Source: Rhodothermales bacterium
Lineage (GTDB): Bacteria; Bacteroidota; Rhodothermia; Rhodothermales; UBA10348
Direction of reading: 5' to 3'
Length of the DNA stretch: 35,280 bases
NCBI GenBank assembly: GCA_030830105.1
Contig: JAURNP010000145.1
Coordinates: 1-35,280, forward strand
The stretch's first letter is position 1, and each line of letters opens with the position of its first letter. The notes beneath the pieces were generated by a model. It was given only the letters and a program-made list of their open reading frames with translations, made no database searches and was not told where the DNA came from. Position numbers and translations under genes: made by a program. Positions 17,538 to 24,841 of this stretch are shown here, one piece after another.

Positions 17538-18362
17538 ATGAGCGTCCAAGCGCCGTTCATAGAGCAGTTGGTCACCTATCCCGTCAAAGGATTGCCGGGC
17601 ATTGCGCTGGATGAGGCCATCGTGACACCCTTTGGACTGCGAGGGGATCGGCGATACATGCTTATCGATCCGACGGGCCGATTCATGTCTCAGCGAGCGA
17701 CACCGGCGTTGACGCAATTCGGAGTAGGCATACGCGGAAAGGAGAGCGTGTCCATCTCCATGGAGGGGGTGGGAGCAATTGAACTATCCCTTGACGACAT
17801 CGATACGGCTGGAATGATGCCTGAGAGGAGGCAGGTTCAGATCTGGGATGACACTCTGGAAGCAGCTGTGGGAAACGTGGAGGCCGATGCCTTTTTCTCC
17901 GACGCTCTTCAGTCTCCTGTCCGTCTTGCGTGGATGCCACCCGGTGCGCGCCGGATAGCCGACTCCATGTATGCACAAAATGAGGCTCGGGTGAGCTTCG
18001 CCGATGGATTTCCCATCCTGGTGCTGGGAACGACTTCCATTGCCGAGCTCAATCAGCGCTTGGACCAACCTGTGCTGTTGAATCGCTTTCGGGCGAACGT
18101 TCTGGTGGGCAACAGCAAACCGTGGGAGGAGGATGCATGGGTCGAGATGTCCACGGACAAGGTGTCAATGGAACTCGTCAAACCTTGCGCTCGCTGCGTG
18201 GTGATTGCCACGGATCAGGAGAGCGGTGAGCGATCGACAGAGCCAACGGCGACGCTGGCTACCTACCGCGTGCGCGATGGGAAGGTGATGGTCGGAATGA
18301 ACGCAGTGGCACGTCCCGAAGGGGGGATTCTGCGTGTGGGTGAGCAGCTCAAGATCACATAA
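17538..18362 (+). CDS. MOSC-domain protein
   Basis: A 274-residue cytoplasmic protein with the MOSC N-terminal beta-barrel (IEQLVTYPVKGLPG, GDRRYMLIDPTGRFMSQR) followed by the MOSC domain with its conserved cysteine in LVKPCARCVVIATD and FRANVLVGN. It resembles YcbX and mitochondrial amidoxime-reducing component proteins, which bind molybdenum cofactor and reduce N-hydroxylated compounds. There is no C-terminal 2Fe-2S ferredoxin domain as in YcbX, so electrons would come from separate partners. The substrate is unknown. It sits 6 bases after the M28 peptidase gene. An imperfect nested hairpin follows at 18422-18456. Confidence 0.9.
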   Translation: MSVQAPFIEQLVTYPVKGLPGIALDEAIVTPFGLRGDRRYMLIDPTGRFMSQRATPALTQFGVGIRGKESVSISMEGVGAIELSLDDIDTAGMMPERRQVQIWDDTLEAAVGNVEADAFFSDALQSPVRLAWMPPGARRIADSMYAQNEARVSFADGFPILVLGTTSIAELNQRLDQPVLLNRFRANVLVGNSKPWEEDAWVEMSTDKVSMELVKPCARCVVIATDQESGERSTEPTATLATYRVRDGKVMVGMNAVARPEGGILRVGEQLKIT

Positions 18363-18421
18363 CCGTTATCCGGCGGTAATTGATCGACGAAAGGTCTTTT
18401 CTGATTGACTCTGAATTACGT

Positions 18422-18456
18422 TATTGAGCCCGAGATCTCCGGGAAGCATCTCAATA
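18422..18456. terminator. Nested stem-loop after MOSC gene
   Basis: TATTGAG (18422-18428) pairs with CTCAATA (18450-18456), and inside it CCCG (18429-18432) with CGGG (18440-18443). A 6-base bulge interrupts the right arm. It lies 60 bases after the MOSC stop in a 282-base gap before the HNH gene. A terminator or mRNA-end structure is the simplest reading. No T-run follows. Confidence 0.35.
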
Positions 18457-18644
18457 CCCGTTATTGCAACAAGGAATGACCGACTTGGAAAGCGTCGCCG
18501 ATGGGCCGCTCAGTGGCTTGACGCCGATGCGATCTGGGTCCGAACCATTCCAACCATCCCAACCATCAAGGTGAGGCAAAACCTTCCGAGAACTCGAAAT
18601 CTTCCTTTCCGGCGCAACTTGGGTCCCTTCATCATGGAGGGGCC

Positions 18645-19175
18645 ATGTCTGCTGAAACCGCCTACTCAAGTGCCCTGTCCGGGCATGTGCTCGTCCTGAA
18701 CCAGGACTACCAAGCACTAAGTATCACCAGTGTCCAGCGAGCCATCGTCCTCGTACTTCTCCAGAAAGCGGAGCTTGTCGAGGCCGAAGAAACCCGTTTT
18801 GTTCGCAGTCCCAGTCAACACATACCTTGGCCGAGCATCGTGCGTTTGAAGGCCTACGTGCGCGTGCCCTACAAACGGGTCTTGCTTACACGTAAGAACG
18901 TGATCAGGCGAGATGGTAGTTGTTGTCAGTATTGCGGATCACACGATCAGCTTACCATAGATCACGTGATGCCGCGCTCACGTGGAGGGAAGGATACCTG
19001 GACGAACCTGGTAGCTGCCTGTGTGCCATGTAATAACCGAAAGGGTAGTCGAACGCCGCAAGAGGCGGATATGCTGCTGAAGCGGAATCCATTTCGACCC
19101 AGCTACGTGATGTACATCCGTGATTTTGTCGGTTCGCTGGAGTCTACCTGGAAGCCGTATCTCTTTTTGTCTTGA
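18645..19175 (+). CDS. HNH endonuclease family protein
   Basis: A 176-residue protein with a C-terminal HNH nuclease domain (about 83-145). Structural zinc CxxC pairs are C94/C97 (CQYCG) and C126/C129 (CVPCNN). The catalytic core is D106-H107 in TIDHVMPRSRGG with N121. The N-terminal half (LVLNQDYQALSI, RAIVLVLLQKAELVE) is typical of a widespread, non-mobile bacterial HNH family of unknown cellular role, so this is not evidence for an intron or phage. GGAGG ends 6 bases before the ATG, one of the few strong ribosome-binding sites in the window. It is flanked by non-coding gaps and is probably monocistronic. Confidence 0.93.
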   Translation: MSAETAYSSALSGHVLVLNQDYQALSITSVQRAIVLVLLQKAELVEAEETRFVRSPSQHIPWPSIVRLKAYVRVPYKRVLLTRKNVIRRDGSCCQYCGSHDQLTIDHVMPRSRGGKDTWTNLVAACVPCNNRKGSRTPQEADMLLKRNPFRPSYVMYIRDFVGSLESTWKPYLFLS

Positions 19176-19334
19176 GCCAAGTGCCCGTTCGCGTCTCGGT
19201 CGTTTGATCAGAACCCATTGATTCAATGCGCGGATGGCCAGCGCAGTTTGGCTTCATTTTCATCACGCATGGGAATCCGGCCAAGCGTCCCTCGGTAACA
19301 GCGGTTCATAGACCTCGGTCAACGCTGTTCTCGA

Positions 19335-19406
19335 ACGTCTTTCCAACTCCGGACGTCTTTCCAACTCCGGACGTCTTTCCAACTCCGTATGTCTTCTCAA
19401 CTCATA
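19335..19406 (+). repeat. 18-bp tandem repeat (three full copies and a degenerate fourth) spanning a start codon
   Basis: The unit ACGTCTTTCCAACTCCGG occupies 19335-19352 and 19353-19370. A third copy (19371-19388) differs in its last base. A fourth, degenerate copy (19389-19406) begins ATGTCTTCTCAACTC, so its ACG-to-ATG change is the start codon of the next gene. The unit length is six codons and the reading frame runs through it (T S F Q L R repeated) from a stop at 19296. Confidence 0.9.
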
Positions 19407-19832
19407 GCTCGCGTGGCCTGGGTAATCCCAGTACTCCTCCTCTCCCTGGCAATTCATCAGGTCAGTACGGCCGTAAATCTGGGGCGTACGCTGGACGAAG
19501 GCGAACAAGCCATGGCCCAGGTCACCCGGTATGACCGCTCTGATAGAAAGGATGTGACGCACGTAGAGCTTGATCTGCTCGTGAAACTGGCCGATGGGAC
19601 CAGCCTGGTGCGTAATCGTATGGCTCTTCCGTACTCTATCGGGCATCGCGTGGAGGCGGAATCTCTTGCTGTGACCGTGCTGCCCGGCAGTGGCCAGGAA
19701 GTGGTCATCAATCAGATTGGACGCACTCAGGTACGTATTGCATGGAGCAACGCTGCCATGAGCTTCATCGCGTTCCTGATGGGGTTTGCAGGTGTGTTCA
19801 GCTGGAACCGCTGGCTGTCCAGGAAAGGCTGA
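19389..19832 (+). CDS. Small membrane protein, DUF3592-like
   Basis: A 147-residue protein with a hydrophobic segment near residues 7-27 and another near 120-137, and between them a roughly 85-residue domain rich in beta-type sequence (AMAQVTRYDRSD, LDLLVKLADGTS, ESLAVTVLPGSGQEVVINQI). This two-helix-plus-soluble-domain plan fits DUF3592, but the match is by pattern only and no function is known. The start is uncertain: the ATG sits in the last copy of an 18-bp tandem repeat, and the same frame is open to 19299 without another common start codon that I can see. It is isolated, with no co-directional gene closer than 200 bases. Confidence 0.75.
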   Translation: MSSQLIARVAWVIPVLLLSLAIHQVSTAVNLGRTLDEGEQAMAQVTRYDRSDRKDVTHVELDLLVKLADGTSLVRNRMALPYSIGHRVEAESLAVTVLPGSGQEVVINQIGRTQVRIAWSNAAMSFIAFLMGFAGVFSWNRWLSRKG

Positions 19833-19933
19833 AAGGCAGTCCGCCATTGGGAGGCTTTGGACTACGAAGCAGGATCTATTCCTGATTCACGAGGGATTCC
19901 CCGTCCCGATCCCGGACGTGACTGATCCGATTG

Positions 19934-19941
19934 TATATTTG
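19934..19941 (+). promoter_or_regulatory. Promoter -7 element (TATATTTG) upstream of the TPP riboswitch
   Basis: TATATTTG is an exact match to the Bacteroidota housekeeping -7 consensus TAnnTTTG. Starting transcription about 7 bases later puts the transcript's 5' end at the first paired base of the aptamer, which supports both calls. I do not see a clear -33 TTG at the expected distance. Confidence 0.6.
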
Positions 19942-19948
19942 GGTTCCT

Positions 19949-20019
19949 CGTTGGGGGTGCCCATGTGGCTGAGATCATACCCCTGGAACCTGCCCGGATA
20001 ATGCCGGCGAAGGGAAACG
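19949..20019 (+). promoter_or_regulatory. TPP riboswitch (thi-box aptamer)
   Basis: The conserved thi-box blocks occur in order and at the right spacing: GGGGTGCC (19954-19961), CTGAGA (19969-19974), ATACCC (19977-19982), GAACCTG (19986-19992), GGATAATGCCGGCG (19996-20009) and GGCGAAGGGA (20006-20015). CGTT (19949-19952) and AACG (20016-20019) close the P1 stem. Thiamin diphosphate binding normally shuts down the downstream gene, here a TonB-dependent receptor beginning 134 bases later. A second copy of the palindromic GCCGGC (20046-20051) could pair with the aptamer's own GCCGGC (20003-20008) as part of a switching structure; this last point is inference. Confidence 0.93.
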
Positions 20020-20152
20020 GATTGATGATGAGGCGACGCCGCAATGCCGGCTGCTTCCTGGATGTGCCTCCCGACGAAGACTGGATCATACCCTGCTTTA
20101 CGCTTCTGCGCGCACCGTGTGATCGGCTCTCAGTTACCCAACCGGTCTCGTC
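20020..20152 (+). other. Leader between TPP aptamer and receptor gene (probable expression platform)
   Basis: 133 bases without a convincing gene. They contain GCCGGC at 20046-20051, self-complementary to the aptamer's GCCGGC. I see no strong hairpin followed by a T-run, so control of translation or an alternative fold is more likely than simple intrinsic termination. No Shine-Dalgarno precedes the ATG at 20153. Confidence 0.4.
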
Positions 20153-22729
20153 ATGATGACTCTGCGACTCTTTTCAACGCGGGCCATTGCTCGATCACTC
20201 TTTCTTGGCCTGCTGCTGACTATGCTGGCTGTGAGTGCCATCCTCGCGCCCCATCAATCAGCTCAGGCTTCCGCTCATCTGAATGATCGGATTGATGCCG
20301 CGCTCTCCGGCACGGTCGTGACGGAAGGGGGAGATTTCGTCTCAGGCGCCACCCTACAGTTGTTCGTTCGAGGATCCGGACAGCCTCGAGCGGGCACCGT
20401 CACGGATGCAGAGGGCCGATTCCGGTTCGATCAGGTCGGGCCAGGACAGTACAGCCTCTTCGTTTCCCACGTCGCCTTCGGTTCTCGCAGTATTGCGGTG
20501 AGTATCGATTCAGACCAGGTGGATCTCACGATCCAAATGCGCTCTGGCGTAATGGCCCACGAGGAAGTCGTGGTCAGTTCCGGACGCGCACGGGAGGGCC
20601 TCACCCCGGTCACCGTGACCAATATTTCCAAAGCTGAGCTGGACAGACAGCCGGACATGAAGGATTTGCCGGTACACCTGGCTCGCCAGCCGGCCATCAC
20701 TTGGTCTTCGGAAAATGGTAATGCCATTGGCTATTCCACCCTTCGAATGCGAGGCTTCGGACAGCGACGCCTGGCAGTGGCCATCAACGGTATTCCGCAG
20801 AATGATCCGGAAGAATTCAACGTCTTCTGGATCAACTTTTTCGACATCCAGGGGGCGGTTCAGGACATCCAGATTCAACGGGGTGCCGGCAGTTCGGTCT
20901 ATGGTCCAACCGCCATTGGTGGCGCGATAAATCTCAGGGCGATGCCCTACCTGCCCGACTTTCACGCCATGGCCCAAGTCGGGGCAGGGGCATTCGGGAC
21001 ACGCCGGTTCACTGCAGAGGTAAATTCGGGTCTACTGGCTGATCGATGGATTGCCTTTGGACGCCTCAGCCGACTCGAGTCGGATGGGTACAGGGACTGG
21101 TCCTGGTCGGAATTTTGGCGCTTCTTCGCCGGCGTCACACGATATGGCGATAGCAATTCTCTCACGATCCAAGCCTACGGTGGTCCTCAGAAAGATGGAC
21201 TGGCCTATTCAGGCATTCCAAAGGCTGCGAACGAAACAGCGATCGACGATGGGTTCGGTGGAACGATTGATCGGAAGTACAACTTCTCTGCGTTTGACCG
21301 GGACGTGGAGAACTTCCATCAACCTCACGTCGAACTCCACCATGAGTGGGATATCCGCGACGGACTCTCGTTCAACCAATCGCTGTTCTGGGTGAAAGGA
21401 GAAGGGTATTTCGATTTTGGAGGCACGTTCCGGAGTGCGGATTACCTGCGACTCCCGGATGGAACTGTGGCTCCCGGGGAAGAGGCACTTCCGCTATTCC
21501 TCAGCCGGCCGGATCTAACCGTCCTATTTCGTGCCTACCTGGATCAGTGGCAGGTAGGCTGGATGCCTAGTATGACATGGCAAGATGAGGTCAGCACAAC
21601 CACCGTCGGAGCCGAAGCACGCCTCCATCGCAGCCTTCGCTGGGGCCGCGTCCAGGAATCGAACGGGCTACCGTCCTCTGTCGTGGGGTCGGACGCGAAT
21701 GCGCGTGTGTATTCTTTCAACGGCGAAAAAGCGATCGCCTCCCTCTACGGATCGCACCTGCGCCGCTGGGATAATCGATGGGCCGTACAGGGCGATTTCC
21801 AGGCTACTTGGCGGCAGTATCGCGTCTATGATGAGGCATTTTTTGGCACCTCTTTTTCGAAGCCGTTCGTGTTCTTCAACCCACGAATTGGTGTGACCTG
21901 GCGTCCGGAGCAGCCTTTCAGCGCATTCGGATCAATCGCGCTGGCCAGTCGGGAGCCGCGCATGAAGACGCTTTACGACGGAGAGGAAGCCGGTAATGGC
22001 TTTGAGCCTCGCTTCGAAACAGACGCGAGCGGTAATCTCGATACGGATAATCCGCTGGTGGAGCCGGAGCACCTGCTCGACCTTGAGTCGGGTATACGAC
22101 TCAGCCGCGAGGACTGGAAGCTCGCGGCTGGCGCATTCTGGATGGAATTCCAGGATGAAATTGTCCCATCAGGTGGACTCGATCAGTATGGTGTCCCGCG
22201 CACGGGGAACGCCGAGCGTACCCGTCACATCGGACTGGAATTCGATGGCGAGTGGCGTCCCGCTCTCGCTGTAACCGTGTCGGCAAATGCGACATTCTCG
22301 CGCAACCGTTTCATTGATTTTGAGGAGTTCGTCTTTACCGGTGCCTCAACAGAGCGCCTGGATCGCGCGGGGAATACCATCGCCGGTTTCCCTTCACGTA
22401 GCGGCAATCTGGGCGTGGACTGGCGACGTGGCCCGTTTTCACTTTCTGTCATGAGCTCGTGGGTCGGAGAGCAATTCGTCGATAATGGAAACGGCCGAAA
22501 TGCGGCAGGAGAGCAGATGGACGATCTGGTAGTGGACGCCTTCATGCTTATCGACTCCAGTGTCCGTTGGAGCATGCAAAAGCGACATCGGATCGAAGTC
22601 AGCTTGGACATCAATAACATCCTCAACGACCAGGTCCTTACCTACGGAAACGTATCGGTTGTTGGACCGCAGTTCTTTCCTGCAGCCACACGCCACCTGT
22701 TCTTGTCTACGAAGTTGACCCTGCGATGA
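20153..22729 (+). CDS. TonB-dependent outer-membrane receptor, predicted thiamin transporter
   Basis: An 858-residue outer-membrane receptor. A signal peptide (residues 1 to about 38, ending AQA) is followed by a carboxypeptidase-regulatory-like domain (about 47-130: LSGTVVTEGGDFVSGATLQL, TDAEGRFRFDQVGPGQYSL), then the plug (about 135-260, from EEVVVSSGR to QIQRGAGSSVYGPTAIGGA) and a beta-barrel. The last residues are STKLTLR, with no terminal aromatic residue. The family imports large or scarce nutrients using TonB energy. The TPP riboswitch just upstream indicates thiamin, its phosphates or a precursor moiety as cargo, as for the riboswitch-linked receptors of Bacteroidota (Omr1/OMthi). No inner-membrane thiamin transporter (PnuT type) or thi gene is adjacent, and the next gene is convergent. 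Confidence 0.92.
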   Translation: MMTLRLFSTRAIARSLFLGLLLTMLAVSAILAPHQSAQASAHLNDRIDAALSGTVVTEGGDFVSGATLQLFVRGSGQPRAGTVTDAEGRFRFDQVGPGQYSLFVSHVAFGSRSIAVSIDSDQVDLTIQMRSGVMAHEEVVVSSGRAREGLTPVTVTNISKAELDRQPDMKDLPVHLARQPAITWSSENGNAIGYSTLRMRGFGQRRLAVAINGIPQNDPEEFNVFWINFFDIQGAVQDIQIQRGAGSSVYGPTAIGGAINLRAMPYLPDFHAMAQVGAGAFGTRRFTAEVNSGLLADRWIAFGRLSRLESDGYRDWSWSEFWRFFAGVTRYGDSNSLTIQAYGGPQKDGLAYSGIPKAANETAIDDGFGGTIDRKYNFSAFDRDVENFHQPHVELHHEWDIRDGLSFNQSLFWVKGEGYFDFGGTFRSADYLRLPDGTVAPGEEALPLFLSRPDLTVLFRAYLDQWQVGWMPSMTWQDEVSTTTVGAEARLHRSLRWGRVQESNGLPSSVVGSDANARVYSFNGEKAIASLYGSHLRRWDNRWAVQGDFQATWRQYRVYDEAFFGTSFSKPFVFFNPRIGVTWRPEQPFSAFGSIALASREPRMKTLYDGEEAGNGFEPRFETDASGNLDTDNPLVEPEHLLDLESGIRLSREDWKLAAGAFWMEFQDEIVPSGGLDQYGVPRTGNAERTRHIGLEFDGEWRPALAVTVSANATFSRNRFIDFEEFVFTGASTERLDRAGNTIAGFPSRSGNLGVDWRRGPFSLSVMSSWVGEQFVDNGNGRNAAGEQMDDLVVDAFMLIDSSVRWSMQKRHRIEVSLDINNILNDQVLTYGNVSVVGPQFFPAATRHLFLSTKLTLR

Positions 22730-22778
22730 GTTCGTGACTGCCCGCACGTCCGGCCTGCCGGTGAAGCGGTGCTTCCTA

Positions 22779-23666
22779 TCAGGTCATCAATTTCATGCAG
22801 AAGACGGATCCTCCTGATTTGAGGTATTCGTCCGTATCGACTTCGATCACTTCGAATCCGTGATCGCGAAGTGCCGTGTTCGTTTTAGTACACCCTCGCT
22901 GGATGACCACGTGTTTTCCGTCGGGAGAGTGGGCATTGCAGGCGAACAGCTCACGCGCTTCCGTCTCAGGCGCTTCTATGACGCGTGGAAAAAATCGCCT
23001 GATGAGCGCCAACCCTTCTTTCGTGTATGCTGGAGGGTAGATCAGGGCTGTGTCCTCATTCAGGATGCACAGGCAGGTGTCCAAGTGGTAGAACTCGGGA
23101 TCGTCCAACTGAAGAGCGATGACAGGAGTATCCAACCCTTGCGAAATCGTGTCATAAACGGAAATGTCCGTGCGGAAGCCGTGTCCTCCCCACAAAAGCC
23201 GCTTTCCACGGTGCCAGAGCGCATCTCCCATGCCCTCAAAGTCGATATCGCCGTGATATATCTTGTCAAATACATCCCATCCGCGATCCGCAAACCACGC
23301 TTCGAAGTGCTTGACCTCGCCGGACCGCTGCGCGGCGTGCATCTTGCTCAGTATGATCCCTTTCGACCCATCCGTACGCAGGAAGGGAAGCGTTTGATTG
23401 GCACAGAACACCATGTCCGGTTGGCCAGGCATTCCCTCAACGACGTCAACGGGAATGCCGCAGCGCGCGAAGGCCTCTTTGAGGTCATCCCACTGCTGCC
23501 GTGCCCTGTTTTTGTCGACCGATCCAATATTGCCCGCCATGTGCGGATTGATCACATAGTCGATGGAGAAGTGATCTGGAGTCGTCATCACCAGCCGTGA
23601 GGCCGGAGGCATATGGGGCAACTGATCCAGCTCGAAATCGAGCTCGGACACTCGGGTGTAGACCAT
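22779..23666 (-). CDS. Arginine deiminase-superfamily (amidinotransferase/DDAH-like) enzyme
   Basis: A 295-residue cytoplasmic guanidino-group-modifying enzyme of the pentein fold. The presumed catalytic residues are E144 in GDIDFEGMGDAL, H194 in FYHLDTCLC and the nucleophile C290 in SGGSVFCMKL. NPHMAGNIGSVD and GMPGQPDMVFCANQ near the N-terminal half are typical of the dimethylarginine dimethylaminohydrolase-like group (COG1834). The true substrate (arginine, dimethylarginine, other guanidines) cannot be read here. The ATG at 23666 was chosen: AGGA lies 6 bases upstream, and the 22 residues of open frame before it look non-coding. It lies 137 bases beyond the exporter-lipoprotein genes on the same strand and may be the end of that operon. 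Confidence 0.88.
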   Translation of the reverse strand: MVYTRVSELDFELDQLPHMPPASRLVMTTPDHFSIDYVINPHMAGNIGSVDKNRARQQWDDLKEAFARCGIPVDVVEGMPGQPDMVFCANQTLPFLRTDGSKGIILSKMHAAQRSGEVKHFEAWFADRGWDVFDKIYHGDIDFEGMGDALWHRGKRLLWGGHGFRTDISVYDTISQGLDTPVIALQLDDPEFYHLDTCLCILNEDTALIYPPAYTKEGLALIRRFFPRVIEAPETEARELFACNAHSPDGKHVVIQRGCTKTNTALRDHGFEVIEVDTDEYLKSGGSVFCMKLMT

Positions 23667-23802
23667 GGACGTCCTGTTATCCTGCAATTCTGAAGGAGTA
23701 CCGTGACATCGATTCGAGACAAAGACAGGCACGAGGCCTGGCTTTCAACGGTCCGAATCGATCGGCTCTCAAAATTAGGAATCCACGCCCTGAAGCCAAA
23801 CC

Positions 23803-24801
23803 CTAGTTGAAGGTAGCGCCCATTTCTTCACGCAGCTCGTCGCCGAGGCGCTCCATGTCTGCGTGGTCGAAGTCGAGGGAGAGCGCAACCCACTCATTTT
23901 CAGCTTTGATCTCGATATCGTCGATCATTTCCATGGCAACATCCAGATCGCGGAGTTGAAGGCGCATCATGGCGCGCACACCGGACAACAGGTTGGCGTA
24001 GTCCTCGACAGTTACCGAACCCGAAGGGCGGATGAGGACTGTTGCGTCCATTGACTCCGTATCCTGATTCATTCCGATGGCCATATCTTCCAGGCTGGTC
24101 AGCAATGGACGGGCCATGGCGATTTCGATAGGCATCTCCGATTCCGGGATTTCATTCGTGTATTCGCCGATGCCGCGCACGATCATCCAGGACTTTCGAT
24201 CGGCTACCTCGGACAACATGTCATCTGTGGACACCAGACCCCCTTCTTCATACGCACGGTCCAGCATGGTTTCGAGATAGTCCCTGCTGGAAGCGAGAAC
24301 AACCAGCGATCCCTCGGCGAACGCGATCGCCGCCCCATTGTCCTGATCTTTCAACGTGTAGGCATCAGCAGGCCAACCCGTATCGATACGTACGACCTCA
24401 TCCATCGAAGCAGCCTGGTTGGCTACCGCATCTGGATCATAATCCACGAATGCTACGATGCCACCTTCGGCAGCATCAGAAAAATCGGTGAGTCCCATGT
24501 AGACCGCGTGGACATCTTCATCAATTCGGATGCCGCTCATTTCGAATACGCGTTCCAGGCCTTCTTCCATCATGACCTGCTCTTCAGCATCCATACCCAT
24601 CATCTGGCGGGCCATGTCAATTTGGTCGTCCACATCGGCATAGGCCAGCATGCGGGAGTCCACGCGCAGGATTCGCAGAGCAGTATCCCGCTCTGAGGAG
24701 TCCGCCGTCAGCATGCCCTCGGAGTCACAGCTGGTCAGTGTCAGGACAAAGGCCGCACATACCAGGAAGGCAAAGCCAAGGCTGCGTCGCGCTCGATGCA
24801 C
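23803..24801 (-). CDS. Lipoprotein of unknown function, linked to an ABC exporter
   Basis: About 332 residues beginning with a near-ideal lipoprotein signal peptide, HRARRSLGFAFLVCAAFV followed by LTLTSC (Cys25 lipidated) if translation starts at the GTG at 24801. An ATG at 24882 in the same frame would give 359 residues, but it places the signal 27 residues from the start and overlaps the permease gene by 41 bases; both starts remain possible. The rest is acidic and alternates alpha and beta (LAYADVDDQIDMARQMMGMD, SSRDYLETMLDRAYEEGG). I do not recognise the family. It resembles bacterial proteins that monitor or bind rather than catalyse, with no metal or nucleophile motifs visible. Its position suggests a role with the exporter. 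Confidence 0.8.
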   Translation of the reverse strand: MHRARRSLGFAFLVCAAFVLTLTSCDSEGMLTADSSERDTALRILRVDSRMLAYADVDDQIDMARQMMGMDAEEQVMMEEGLERVFEMSGIRIDEDVHAVYMGLTDFSDAAEGGIVAFVDYDPDAVANQAASMDEVVRIDTGWPADAYTLKDQDNGAAIAFAEGSLVVLASSRDYLETMLDRAYEEGGLVSTDDMLSEVADRKSWMIVRGIGEYTNEIPESEMPIEIAMARPLLTSLEDMAIGMNQDTESMDATVLIRPSGSVTVEDYANLLSGVRAMMRLQLRDLDVAMEMIDDIEIKAENEWVALSLDFDHADMERLGDELREEMGATFN

Positions 24802-24841
24802 AAATGAGTGCTTGTAGGCGGAGACAGCCGTCAGCGCGGTG

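Noticed and set aside
18645-19175. HNH nuclease as part of a mobile intron, prophage or restriction system
   Set aside because: The family is a widespread housekeeping-type bacterial protein. No intron, methyltransferase, phage or insertion-sequence genes are nearby, and composition matches the surroundings.
19965-20156. 63-codon GTG-started frame ending in an ATGA overlap with the receptor gene
   Set aside because: It runs through the TPP aptamer and its residues reflect the aptamer sequence. The RNA structure explains the region better than a coding sequence.
22730-22778. Bidirectional terminator between the receptor and the deiminase-like gene
   Set aside because: Only short imperfect pairings (GAAGC/GCTTC and CCGG/CCGG) are visible, which is too weak to call.
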